Part shown: positions 19,963 through 27,718 of the stretch, one piece after another | Layout of the letters: the number at the start of each line of letters is the position of its first letter | How positions within the stretch are numbered: position 1 is the stretch's first letter | Origin: Draconibacterium sediminis | Lineage (GTDB): Bacteria > Bacteroidota > Bacteroidia > Bacteroidales > Prolixibacteraceae | Assembly (NCBI RefSeq): GCF_000949475.1 | Contig: NZ_JRHC01000002.1 | Location: 496,001 to 560,000 of the forward strand | DNA: 64,000 bases | Direction of reading: 5' to 3' | The notes under the pieces: model-generated | Databases searched by the model: none | What the model saw: only the letters and a program-made list of their open reading frames with translations | What the model was told of the DNA's origin: nothing | Translations under genes and position numbers: made by a program

Positions 19963-19991
19963 TTTGTTATGAAAAGGAAATCTTACATTTG
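19963..19991 (+). promoter_or_regulatory. Candidate promoter upstream of the GT2 fusion gene
   Basis: TTTG at 19963-19966, a 17-base spacer and TACATTTG at 19984-19991 fit the Bacteroidota sigma pattern (TTTG, then TAnnTTTG), although the spacer is a little short. The implied 5' UTR is about 80 bases and contains the hairpin at 20029-20052. Confidence 0.5.
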
Positions 19992-20028
19992 AGAGTGATT
20001 AGTAATCAACGATAAAAGTAGATTTCCG

Positions 20029-20052
20029 TGGCCGCAACGTTATAAGCGGCCA
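20029..20052 (+). promoter_or_regulatory. GC-rich hairpin in the 5' UTR
   Basis: TGGCCGC (20029-20035) pairs perfectly with GCGGCCA (20046-20052) across a 10-base loop, 28 bases upstream of the ATG at 20081. It stands out in an AT-rich gap and has no T-run, so it is not a terminator. It could affect translation of the downstream gene or mark an RNA processing site. Confidence 0.55.
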
Positions 20053-20080
20053 GTCTATTTGAAAACGCCAGTGCAAAAAG

Positions 20081-22036
20081 ATGGATATTTCAATTGTTAT
20101 TGTCAACTATAACGTAAAACATTTTCTGGAACAATGCCTCCACTCGGTTGAGAAGGCTTTGCAGAATGTACAAAGCGAAATTTTTGTTGTTGATAATAAC
20201 TCGGTTGACGGCTCTGCACAATTGATCAATGAAAAATTTCCAGATGTCAAATTTATCCAGAACAACAAGAATGTAGGTTTTTCAAAGGCCAATAACCAGG
20301 CCATTCAGCAGGCAAAAGGGAAATATGTTCTCTTGCTGAATCCCGACACCGTTGTTGAGGAAGATACTTTTGAAAAGGCTCTTTCCTTCATGGATACACA
20401 CCCCGATGCGGGCGGTCTTGGTGTAAAAATGATTGATGGGAAAGGCGTTTTTCTGCCTGAATCAAAACGGGGATTACCAACTCCCTGGGTGGCCTTTTAT
20501 AAAATGTTCGGCCTTTCAAGGCTTTTCCCAAGATCACGTAAATTCGGCAAATATCATCTCTCATTTTTGGATAAGGATGAAGTTCATGAAATTGATGTGC
20601 TGGCAGGTGCTTTTATGTTGCTTCGAAAGTCGGTACTCGATAAAATTGGATTGCTGGATGAATCTTTTTTTATGTATGGTGAAGATATCGACCTTTCGTA
20701 CCGCATTCAAAAAGGAGGATATAAAAATTATTACTATCCCGAAACAACAATAATCCACTACAAAGGAGAAAGCACAAAAAAGGGCTCGCTAAATTACGTG
20801 AAGGTATTTTACAATGCCATGATAATTTTTGCACGTAAACATTTTTCGGGAAGTAAAGCAGGTGTTTTTGCTTTTCTCATTCATATGGCTATTTATTTTC
20901 GGGCTTTGCTTTCTGCGTCAAAACGCGTTCTGCAAAAACTGTATATACCGCTTATTGATGCATTGCTGATTTTTGCCGGATTCTGGCTGATCACTCCAAG
21001 CTGGGAACAATTCCGCTTTCATCAACCGGATTATTATCCGCCCGAATTTTTACAAATTGTGGTACCGGTGTACTGCTTGTTTTATTTATTGGGCATTCGG
21101 TTTTCGGGAGGTTACAAAAAGCCCGTTAGTATTTACAAAGTGGGCCGTGGAATACTCTGGGGGCTAATTTCACTTCTATTGGTCTATTCGCTGGTAGATG
21201 AACAATACCGTTTTTCGCGCGCTTTAATTCTACTGGGAACTGCCTGGGCCGGAATTATCCTTATCGCCTACCGATTGATAGGCCATTGGTTAAAGCTCAG
21301 CGATTTCAGGCTTCACGTGCAAGGCACCCGTAAAATTGCGATTGTTGGTCATTCGGAAGAAGCACGCAGGGTTCAACAGATTCTGGAAGAAACCCGGATT
21401 CAATCGCGATTGACAGGTTTTATTGCGCTCGACAGTAGCGATAAAGGCACAAATTATATGGGTGAGTTAAGCCAGTTGGAAGAGATTATTCGTATAAACC
21501 GTATTGATGAAATTGTATTTTGTGCCGAAAACATCAGCTCGGCAGAGATCATTAAAGCAATGCTCGACCTTAGCCGTTTGGATATTGATTACAAGATTGC
21601 GCCTCCCGAAAGTGCAAGTATCATCGGAAGTAATTCCATTCACACGGCTGGAGACCTTTACGTGGTGAATCTTAATGCCATTTCAAAATCAGGCAATAAG
21701 CGTAAAAAAAGGTTTTTTGATCTGTTTGTTGCGCTGTTGATTTTGTGCCTGAGCCCGATTCTTATCTGGTTCGCAAGTGATAAAGGAAACTTTTTAAGAA
21801 ATATTTTCAGCGTAATTATTGGGGAAAAATCCTGGATTGGATACATAGCTAGTGTTGCCGACGAGAATAAACTTCCAGCGATAAAAGATGGAATCCTTCA
21901 TCCATCCGACAGGTTTCCCGGGTTACAACTGGATAAGGAAAAATCGGCGCAGTTAAACCGATTGTATGCAAAAGATTACAAAGTACTTTCGGACATTGAA
22001 ATTTTGTTGAAAGGCTGGAGAAATCTTGACCGTTAA
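20081..22036 (+). CDS. GT2 glycosyltransferase fused to a degenerate polyprenyl-phosphate sugar-phosphotransferase
   Basis: 651 residues. Residues 1-240 are a WbbL-like GT2 domain (VIVNYNVKHFLEQCL, VDNNSVDGS, LLNPDTVVEE, DVLAGAFMLLRKSV, ESFFMYGEDIDLSYR). About five membrane helices follow (roughly 295-400), then a Rossmann CoA-binding-like domain from about residue 417 (RKIAIVGHSEEARR). The C-terminus opens like a bacterial sugar transferase domain (KKRFFDLFVALLILCLSP near 544). That layout is GT2 joined to a WbaP/WcaJ-type enzyme. The terminal domain is only about 110 residues and lacks the KFRSM-like and Asp-Glu catalytic segments, although SWIGY, PAIKDGIL and DIEILLKGW echo its later parts. 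It is therefore probably inactive as a phosphotransferase and may anchor or regulate the GT2 domain. Confidence 0.8.
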   Translation: MDISIVIVNYNVKHFLEQCLHSVEKALQNVQSEIFVVDNNSVDGSAQLINEKFPDVKFIQNNKNVGFSKANNQAIQQAKGKYVLLLNPDTVVEEDTFEKALSFMDTHPDAGGLGVKMIDGKGVFLPESKRGLPTPWVAFYKMFGLSRLFPRSRKFGKYHLSFLDKDEVHEIDVLAGAFMLLRKSVLDKIGLLDESFFMYGEDIDLSYRIQKGGYKNYYYPETTIIHYKGESTKKGSLNYVKVFYNAMIIFARKHFSGSKAGVFAFLIHMAIYFRALLSASKRVLQKLYIPLIDALLIFAGFWLITPSWEQFRFHQPDYYPPEFLQIVVPVYCLFYLLGIRFSGGYKKPVSIYKVGRGILWGLISLLLVYSLVDEQYRFSRALILLGTAWAGIILIAYRLIGHWLKLSDFRLHVQGTRKIAIVGHSEEARRVQQILEETRIQSRLTGFIALDSSDKGTNYMGELSQLEEIIRINRIDEIVFCAENISSAEIIKAMLDLSRLDIDYKIAPPESASIIGSNSIHTAGDLYVVNLNAISKSGNKRKKRFFDLFVALLILCLSPILIWFASDKGNFLRNIFSVIIGEKSWIGYIASVADENKLPAIKDGILHPSDRFPGLQLDKEKSAQLNRLYAKDYKVLSDIEILLKGWRNLDR

Positions 22037-22054
22037 TAATTAAAAACATTGAAA

Positions 22055-22582
22055 ATGAAAGAGAAGCTAAGCTTTGGAAAAATAATACTCCGCCCTCTTG
22101 AGCCGGAAGATATTGACCTGCTGTACCAGTGGGAGAATAATACTGAAATTTGGGAAGTGAGCAACACAAAGACGCCGTTCTCGAAACATATTCTGGCCCA
22201 ATACCTTTTGGAATCGGCTAAAGATATTTACGAAACCAAACAGCTTCGTCTGGTTATAGAGACGACTGAAAACAAGCCTGTAGGTGCCATTGATCTCTTC
22301 GATTTTGAGCCTTTTCATATGCGAGCCGGAGTAGGTATTCTTATTCACAATAGCGATGACCGTAAAAAAGGCTACGCCGGCGATGCACTCCATGCCTTGT
22401 CCAACTATGCTTTCGAATTCCTGGGATTAAGACAATTGTATGCCAACATCACTTCCGATAATTGGGGAAGCATACAGTTGTTCGAAAAATCAGGATTTAC
22501 GCGTAGTGGCATAAAAAAAGACTGGATTAAAACTTTCTCCGGCTGGAAAGATGAGCTGTTTTATCAGAAGTTTTTGGGATAA
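22055..22582 (+). CDS. GNAT N-acetyltransferase (RimJ/RimL-like)
   Basis: 175 residues from the ATG at 22055. A TTG at 22049 precedes it in frame, but the ATG is preferred. The sequence has GNAT features: LRPLEPEDIDLLYQWENN at the N-terminus, then RAGVGILIHNSDDRKKGYAGDALHAL near residue 90-112, which is the acetyl-CoA pyrophosphate-binding loop (R-x-x-G-Y-A/G-x-x-A), and LGLRQLYANITSDNWGSIQLFEKSGF towards the end. It belongs to the Acetyltransf_3 group that modifies ribosomal-protein or small-molecule amines. The substrate is unknown. It follows the GT2 fusion by 18 bases and could be co-transcribed with it. Confidence 0.88.
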   Translation: MKEKLSFGKIILRPLEPEDIDLLYQWENNTEIWEVSNTKTPFSKHILAQYLLESAKDIYETKQLRLVIETTENKPVGAIDLFDFEPFHMRAGVGILIHNSDDRKKGYAGDALHALSNYAFEFLGLRQLYANITSDNWGSIQLFEKSGFTRSGIKKDWIKTFSGWKDELFYQKFLG

Positions 22583-22620
22583 ACTTCACAGCTTCTCAAG
22601 ACTCAATGACGATAGATACT

Positions 22621-22774
22621 ATTTTTTGCACCGTTCTTTAGAGCGGTGATACTAAACAGTGTTGGTGGCAATGATTTTTTAGGATTTTTGTAAACTTCAT
22701 GTTCCAAAAATCCTAAAAAATCAGATTAAGGCAATAAATTCTTATTCACCGCCTTAAAAGACGGTGCAAAAAAT
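22621..22774. repeat. 154-bp nested palindromic element
   Basis: The ends are a perfect 14-base inverted repeat (ATTTTTTGCACCGT at 22621-22634 and its complement at 22761-22774). Inside is a perfect 19-base inverted repeat (22672-22690 with 22705-22723, loop 14). The intervening parts also pair imperfectly, so almost the whole element can fold into one long hairpin. It fills the gap between convergent genes, carries no reading frame of note and has A/T-rich outer tips that could act as terminators on either strand. It resembles a MITE or a REP-type palindrome. No clear target duplication is visible. Confidence 0.85.
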
Positions 22775-22777
22775 AAT

Positions 22778-23218
22778 TTAGAAAGTTGGTATTTCTTTCA
22801 AAAAAGAATAGCTGTTTTTTTCGTAGTCGATCTCACAGGCAAAGTGCTGAATTCCGTTCGACACCACTACCCTTTCAACGCGTAAAGCCATGTTGTAGCG
22901 CACCACCTGATCAAAAGCATTCTGTGTAATTTTTACATTTGGAGCTTTAAATTCAGCTATCAGATGAGGATTTCCGTTTCGCTGATAAATCAATAAATCG
23001 AAACGCCGTTGTTGCTGGTTTACTTTTATCTGCTTTTCCACAGCCATTAAATTCTGCGGATAATTCCGTTCCTGTATCAAATATTGAATAAAATTCTGGC
23101 GCACCCATTCTTCCGGCGTCAGCACCACAAATTTTTTCCTAATCGAATCAAATATCCAGTTTTTATCGTTTTCTGTTTTTGTTCGGAAAGCATATTCCGG
23201 CAAATTCAGTTTGTACAT
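22778..23218 (-). CDS. Orphan HsdR N-terminal-like (PD-(D/E)xK) protein
   Basis: 146 residues. The domain is that of the N-terminal nuclease part of type I restriction R subunits (HSDR_N): LTPEEWVRQNFIQYL near 33-47, RRFDLLIY near 71-78 and AEFKAPN near 88-94. Asp74, Glu89 and Lys91 form the PD-(D/E)xK set. There is no helicase domain and no HsdM or HsdS gene nearby, so it is not a restriction system. In many Bacteroidota a similar small protein is encoded beside holA, as here (established from general knowledge of these genomes). A housekeeping role in DNA metabolism is possible. It is divergent from the AMP nucleosidase-holA operon. Confidence 0.85.
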   Translation of the reverse strand: MYKLNLPEYAFRTKTENDKNWIFDSIRKKFVVLTPEEWVRQNFIQYLIQERNYPQNLMAVEKQIKVNQQQRRFDLLIYQRNGNPHLIAEFKAPNVKITQNAFDQVVRYNMALRVERVVVSNGIQHFACEIDYEKNSYSFLKEIPTF

Positions 23219-23245
23219 AATCTTCTCAATAACTTATTAAATGAA

Positions 23246-23277
23246 CTTGGCTGGCGAGCTCTAAAAATGTACATTTG
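23246..23277 (+). promoter_or_regulatory. Candidate promoter of the AMP nucleosidase-holA operon
   Basis: CTTG (23246-23249), a 20-base spacer and TACATTTG (23270-23277) give a good Bacteroidota promoter with a near-perfect -33 and an exact -7 element. The start codon is at 23335, so the 5' UTR would be about 50 bases. Confidence 0.6.
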
Positions 23278-23334
23278 TGTTCGCCTTAAAACCAAAGGTA
23301 TTCCTATTTGTTCAAAGGTAGAATAATTCAGCTT

Positions 23335-24105
23335 ATGAAGACGAAAAAAGAAATTGTTGACAACTGGCTACCGCGATATACAGGCAAAAAACTAGATGAA
23401 ATTGGCCAGTATATTTTGCTCACTAATTTTCAGGATTACGTAGAACGGTTTGCACGCAAGTTTGAGGTTCCGGTTGAAGGGACTGACAAAAATATGCCCA
23501 GTGCAACTGCCGAAGGCATTACCATGATCAACTTTGGAATGGGAAGCCCTAACGCAGCAACAGTAATGGATTTACTAAGTGCAATACATCCAAAAGCTGT
23601 TTTGTTTCTGGGAAAATGTGGCGGATTAAAAAAGAAAAATCAGCTGGGTGATTTTATCCTTCCCATTGCCGCCATCCGTGGCGACGGGACATCGACGGAC
23701 TATTTGCCACCGGAAGTTCCGGCATTACCTGCATTTAACCTGCAACGTGCGGTTTCGCATATTCTACGAAATTCGGAGCAGGATTACTGGACAGGCGTGG
23801 TATTAACCACCAACCGTCGGGTTTGGGAGTTCGACAACCGGTTTAAAAAATACCTCAAAAAAACACGCGCAATGGCCATCGACATGGAAACAGCAACCCT
23901 GTTTACCGTTGGTTTTGCCAACCAAATACCTACCGGAGTTTTATTACTGGTTTCCGATCAGCCCATGATTTCCACCGGCGTAAAAACTGACAAAAGCGAT
24001 CAGTATGTTTCTTCTTCGTACGTAGAAAGGCATATTCAGGCCGGTATTGATGCCTTGCTGGAAATTAAAAATCACGGACTTTCTGTAAAACACTTACGAT
24101 TCTAA
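23335..24105 (+). CDS. amn: AMP nucleosidase (short, Bacteroidota type)
   Basis: 256 residues from the ATG at 23335. A TTG at 23308 would add nine residues and is not supported. The protein is a phosphorylase-superfamily member: INFGMGSPNAATVMDLL near residue 63, LFLGKCGGLKKKNQLGDF near residue 87, and AIDMETATLFTVGF near residue 180 holding the Glu that contacts ribose. It hydrolyses AMP to adenine and ribose 5-phosphate. It is about half the length of the enterobacterial enzyme and lacks its N-terminal regulatory domain, as is usual for this phylum. It is two bases upstream of holA and leads the operon. A uridine phosphorylase-like activity is the main alternative. Confidence 0.88.
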   Translation: MKTKKEIVDNWLPRYTGKKLDEIGQYILLTNFQDYVERFARKFEVPVEGTDKNMPSATAEGITMINFGMGSPNAATVMDLLSAIHPKAVLFLGKCGGLKKKNQLGDFILPIAAIRGDGTSTDYLPPEVPALPAFNLQRAVSHILRNSEQDYWTGVVLTTNRRVWEFDNRFKKYLKKTRAMAIDMETATLFTVGFANQIPTGVLLLVSDQPMISTGVKTDKSDQYVSSSYVERHIQAGIDALLEIKNHGLSVKHLRF

Positions 24106-24107
24106 AA

Positions 24108-25109
24108 ATGGAGTATAGCGACATACTGCACAACCTGAAAAAAGGCATCTACCACCCCATTTATTTGCTTCAGGGTGAAGAAGCATATTTTATTGATGAA
24201 CTATCGGATTATATTGAAGACAATGTGCTTACCGATGCTGAAAAAGGATTTAACCAAACCATATTTTATGGAAAAGATTCGGATCCGGTTACTATCGTTG
24301 AAGCATCGTTACGTTTCCCGATGATGGCGAGTAAGCAGGTTATTATTGTGAAAGAAGCGCAAAGCCTCAGCAAAATAGAAACGCTTACATCGTATGCTGA
24401 AAAACCATTGGCTTCAACCATTTTGGTATTGGCTTACAAATACAAAACCCTTGATTCGAGAACAAAACTGGCCAAAGCCATAAAAAAGAACGGTGTACTT
24501 TTTACCTCAAAGAAATTGTACGAGAACAAAATTCCGGGCTGGATTGATGGCTTTTTGAGAACGCACAACTATACCATCACGCCGCAGGCCGCGTTATTGC
24601 TCACCTCGTATCTGGGAACGGATTTAAGTAAAATTGCCAACGAGCTGAATAAACTGGTAATTGCGGTTAAAGACACCACTAAAATCACTCCCGAGCATAT
24701 TGAAAAAAATATCGGGCTAAGTAAAGAGTTTAACATACTTGAACTTCAGAATGCATTGGGAGAAAAGAATGTGCTAAAAGCCAACCGGATCATCAATTAT
24801 TTTGGTGCTAATCCAACACTAAATCCGATACAGAAAACCGTTGCCGGGTTGTATTTTTATTTTTCAAAACTGTTTACCTATCATTTCCTAAAAGACAAAT
24901 CGGAACGAAATGTTGCCGCCGAACTTCGGGTTCATCCTTTTTTTGTAAAAGAATATGTGTCGGCAGCCAAACGTTACTCCCCTACCAAGCTTTACGAAAT
25001 TATGGGTATTTTACGCGAATACGATATGAAAAGTAAGGGTTTTAACGTATCAACAATGGTAGAAACCGGAGAGTTGCAAAAGGAAATGATCTATAAAATT
25101 TTACATTAA
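24108..25109 (+). CDS. holA: DNA polymerase III subunit delta
   Basis: 333 residues, normal length. The N-terminal domain has HPIYLLQGEEAYFIDEL near residue 17, the divergent P-loop region of clamp-loader delta. TSYLGTDLSKIANELNKLVI near residue 165 and EFNILELQNALGEKNVLKA near residue 205 are conserved in HolA. The delta subunit opens the beta sliding clamp. The gene sits between amn and the rhomboid gene. Its TAA overlaps the next ATG (TAATG), indicating translational coupling. Confidence 0.95.
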   Translation: MEYSDILHNLKKGIYHPIYLLQGEEAYFIDELSDYIEDNVLTDAEKGFNQTIFYGKDSDPVTIVEASLRFPMMASKQVIIVKEAQSLSKIETLTSYAEKPLASTILVLAYKYKTLDSRTKLAKAIKKNGVLFTSKKLYENKIPGWIDGFLRTHNYTITPQAALLLTSYLGTDLSKIANELNKLVIAVKDTTKITPEHIEKNIGLSKEFNILELQNALGEKNVLKANRIINYFGANPTLNPIQKTVAGLYFYFSKLFTYHFLKDKSERNVAAELRVHPFFVKEYVSAAKRYSPTKLYEIMGILREYDMKSKGFNVSTMVETGELQKEMIYKILH

Positions 25110-25720
25110 TGATAGTATGGTTCATCATCGGCGTAACAGCCGTAATCTCATATATTGCCTTTCAAAACCGCGAGTTATCGGCAAAACTGCAGTTTAATGC
25201 TGCGCAAATTATCCACCGCAATGAATACTACCGTTTGGTGAGCCATGCCTTTGTGCATGCCAACTGGTCGCACCTGGGTGTAAACATGCTGGTTCTTTAT
25301 TTTTTCGGACGAAATACAGTTGTTTATTTTGACTACTATTTTGGAACTAAAGCAACGGCTTATTTTCTTCTATTGTATTTCGGAGGTATTTTGGCCTCGA
25401 ATATCTGGAGCCTGATAAAGCATAAAAACAACTATTATTACAATGCGGTTGGCGCTTCGGGTGCAGTGTCGGCGGTGCTGTTTGCCACCATATTTTTCCA
25501 GCCCTGGGAGCCTTTGTATTTATTTGCAGTGCTTCCTATTCCCGGAATTCTTTTTGCTGCCGGTTACCTATTTTACTCCTATCAAATGAGTAAACGACAA
25601 TCGGACAATGTGGCACACGATGCCCACTTTCTGGGAGCTGTATTTGGTTTTATTTTCCCGATTTTACTAAAGCCTGAATTATTCAGCCGCTTTATCGACA
25701 ATCTGTTTTCGTTCCTGTAA
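25109..25720 (+). CDS. Rhomboid-family intramembrane serine protease
   Basis: 203 residues with six predicted membrane helices. Rhomboid signatures: HANWSHLGVNMLVLYFFG near residue 50 (conserved His and Asn), GASGAVSAVLF near residue 112 containing the nucleophilic Ser in GxSG, and HDAHFLGAVFGF near residue 169 with the catalytic His. All active-site elements are present, so the enzyme is expected to be active. It cleaves transmembrane segments of unknown substrates. Its start overlaps the holA stop by one base, and the next gene follows within three bases. The operon is conserved-looking, but the functional link is unclear. Confidence 0.93.
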   Translation: MIVWFIIGVTAVISYIAFQNRELSAKLQFNAAQIIHRNEYYRLVSHAFVHANWSHLGVNMLVLYFFGRNTVVYFDYYFGTKATAYFLLLYFGGILASNIWSLIKHKNNYYYNAVGASGAVSAVLFATIFFQPWEPLYLFAVLPIPGILFAAGYLFYSYQMSKRQSDNVAHDAHFLGAVFGFIFPILLKPELFSRFIDNLFSFL

Positions 25721-25723
25721 TTT

Positions 25724-26560
25724 ATGGCCTACCTGCTTGTAAATAATCAGATTTTAAAAGAAGCAGAAACCAACCTTACACCTTTTCTGTTAAACGCTCC
25801 CGATGTGTATAAACACAGCATTTGGTTTGGTTTTGGCGGAATTCCAATGCTTGACGAAAATCTGGATATCCTGAAAATAGAATTAAAATCGCTCGGACAC
25901 GACCTACCAGTCCTTTTTCAAAACCGTCGCGAATTATTCAGGCTGCTAAAACGTATGCTCAATAAAAACCGATTTTTCAGGACAGGACTGATTACTTTTC
26001 AGTTTTTTATAGCTGAAGAAAAAATTGATTACCTGGTTACCTGTAAGGCCTTTAATGATTTCGATTTCCAGATAAATGCACAAGGATTGCTCATCGGCAT
26101 TTCAAGCTCTAAACTGTTAAGTCATTCGCAAAACAGCAATTCACGATTTGGAAAGGCAACATTATGGAAACAAGTTTGTGCAGAAATGAAGGAAAGACCA
26201 AGTCCGGCAACAATAATTCTAAATGAAAAGGATATAGTTTGCGAAGGCATTGCTGCGAACCTTTTTATGATAAAGGAGAATGTTCTTTTTACGCCGTCGG
26301 TTAAAACGGGTTGTTACTGCGATGTAATTCGCCCGGAAATTATGCGACTGGCGAACGAACTAAATATTAAAGTGGTAGAAGCCGATGATCTGGAACCCAA
26401 ACACCTGCTGCAGATGGATGAAATATTCTTTGCTTCAGAAACGAAAGGAATACAATGGGTTTTAGGATTTGAGAACCGCAGATACGTGCATCAACACACC
26501 GACAGGATTTATGCTGCTCTAAATAAATTTTTAGAAATTAAAACGGAAAAGCAGAAATAA
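25724..26560 (+). CDS. Class IV (PLP-dependent) aminotransferase/aminodeoxychorismate lyase-like protein
   Basis: 278 residues. The likely Schiff-base Lys is in SRFGKATLWK near residue 141-150. Downstream, ATIILNEKDIVCEGIAANLFMIK near residue 163-185 and TGCYCDVIRPEIMRLANEL near residue 195-213 match the fold-type IV pattern (E-G-x-x-x-N-x-F, then G-x-x-R). The final FASETKGIQWVLGF corresponds to the conserved F-x-x-x-T/S-x-x-G-I segment. Possible activities are 4-amino-4-deoxychorismate lyase (pabC) or branched-chain/D-amino acid transamination. Sequence alone does not decide. It is the last gene of the amn-holA operon and converges on yqgE. Confidence 0.85.
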   Translation: MAYLLVNNQILKEAETNLTPFLLNAPDVYKHSIWFGFGGIPMLDENLDILKIELKSLGHDLPVLFQNRRELFRLLKRMLNKNRFFRTGLITFQFFIAEEKIDYLVTCKAFNDFDFQINAQGLLIGISSSKLLSHSQNSNSRFGKATLWKQVCAEMKERPSPATIILNEKDIVCEGIAANLFMIKENVLFTPSVKTGCYCDVIRPEIMRLANELNIKVVEADDLEPKHLLQMDEIFFASETKGIQWVLGFENRRYVHQHTDRIYAALNKFLEIKTEKQK

Positions 26561-26566
26561 AAAAGG

Positions 26567-27157
26567 CTAATTAAGTGCCGGGTTCTCAGGGAAATTCTCC
26601 CAAACGGCATAACGATTACCTGCTTTTTTTACAAAATCGAACCATGAAGATTCACTTAAATCTTTCATTACTTCGTTTTGCTCGACATCGGTTACCAGCC
26701 ACGAGTCTTCTTTTAATTCATCTTCCAGCTGTCCACCATCCCAGCCTGAGTAGCCAAGGAAAAAGCGTATATCAGAAGTATTTATCTTTCCGCTGCGAAT
26801 GTCCCTTTTTAATACCTCAAAATCGCCGCCCCAATACAAATCGCCCATTACATGAATACTACCCGGAAGTTTATCGCCCAGTTTGTGAATAAAGTAAACC
26901 GTATCGGTAGAAACCGGACCGCCTAAGTAAACATCGGCGTTAAAATCAGGAAAATCAGGGAAAGCATCCTGCACAGGGAAATCAACCTTTTTATTCAGAA
27001 TAAACCCAACAGCTCCTTTCTGGCTGTATGCAACTAAAAATACCACAGAACGGTTGAAATAATTACCGGCCAAAAATGGTTCAGCAATCAAAATCCGCCC
27101 CTTTTGTGGTGCAATGTTGTTCGATTTAATTCTGAATATGTCAAGATTGTCATTCAT
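26567..27157 (-). CDS. yqgE: YqgE/AlgH family protein
   Basis: 196 residues, close to the family's usual length of 185-190. Conserved parts are GRILIAEPFLAGNYFNRSVVFLVAYSQKGAVGFILNK near residues 21-57, with the family N-terminal motif, and DVYLGGPVSTDTVYFIHKLG in the middle. The region FFLGYSGWDGGQLEDELKEDSWLV near 131-154 is the classic GYAGWGPGQLExE motif. Function is not established; homologues are cytosolic and of the DUF179 fold. It is convergent with the aminotransferase gene. Confidence 0.93.
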   Translation of the reverse strand: MNDNLDIFRIKSNNIAPQKGRILIAEPFLAGNYFNRSVVFLVAYSQKGAVGFILNKKVDFPVQDAFPDFPDFNADVYLGGPVSTDTVYFIHKLGDKLPGSIHVMGDLYWGGDFEVLKRDIRSGKINTSDIRFFLGYSGWDGGQLEDELKEDSWLVTDVEQNEVMKDLSESSWFDFVKKAGNRYAVWENFPENPALN

Positions 27158-27279
27158 TCTAAAAGCAATATAAGAAATTTATATTGGCTATCAAATAGCT
27201 GTTTATCTTACACTACTTTGTAACGAATTTATTAACAGAATGTTCTGAATAGAGGGAATTATTGTTTACCAAAAGTGCG

Positions 27280-27588
27280 CTATTCTTCTTCAACAATAAT
27301 AAAAACATCTTCGTCGGGTTTTGACATCTGGTATTGTTCGCGGGCAAATTTTTCCAGTTCTTCTTTTCCTTTATTCAGGTCCTGAAGTTTTTGTCTGTCT
27401 GAGGCAATACGTTCCTGGTAATATTCTTTTTGTTGCTTCAACTCGTTTAGCTGGCGCTTGCTTTTCACATGAGAAACAATGCTGTTCTCATCAAAAAATA
27501 TTATCCAGACTGCAAAAAAAACAAAGGCGATAACAAACTTATTACCGATGCCTTTAAAAATTCCGGATTTAAATATTTCCTTGTTCAT
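27280..27588 (-). CDS. Septum formation initiator (DivIC/FtsB-like)
   Basis: 102 residues: one N-terminal membrane helix (FVIAFVFFAVWIIFF near residues 18-32) followed by a coiled coil (about 44-85, QLNELKQQKEYYQERIASDR) and LEKFAREQYQMSKPDEDVFII at the end, the typical FtsB/DivIC C-terminus. This small bitopic protein works with FtsL and FtsQ in division. It lies between yqgE and the aldehyde dehydrogenase gene, all on the - strand. Confidence 0.9.
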   Translation of the reverse strand: MNKEIFKSGIFKGIGNKFVIAFVFFAVWIIFFDENSIVSHVKSKRQLNELKQQKEYYQERIASDRQKLQDLNKGKEELEKFAREQYQMSKPDEDVFIIVEEE

Positions 27589-27630
27589 GTTCCTCTAAAT
27601 GTTGATACAAAAGTAGAATCTTTCGCGACC

Positions 27631-27664
27631 AAAAAAAAGAGGAACCGAACAATTCCGATTCCCC
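27631..27664 (-). terminator. Terminator after the P5C dehydrogenase gene
   Basis: Read on the - strand, GGAATCGGAA and TTCGGTTCC form an imperfect stem (one bulge, one wobble) followed by CTC and eight Ts (the A-run at 27631-27638). It lies about 55 bases after the stop at 27719 and before the DivIC gene. Confidence 0.6.
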
Positions 27665-27718
27665 TTTTTCAACAGTTCAACCTTAATAACCTGAGTTTCA
27701 AACATCAGGTATTAATAT

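Noticed and set aside
22778-23218. Type I restriction-modification system
   Set aside because: Only the N-terminal nuclease domain is present; there is no helicase, HsdM or HsdS.
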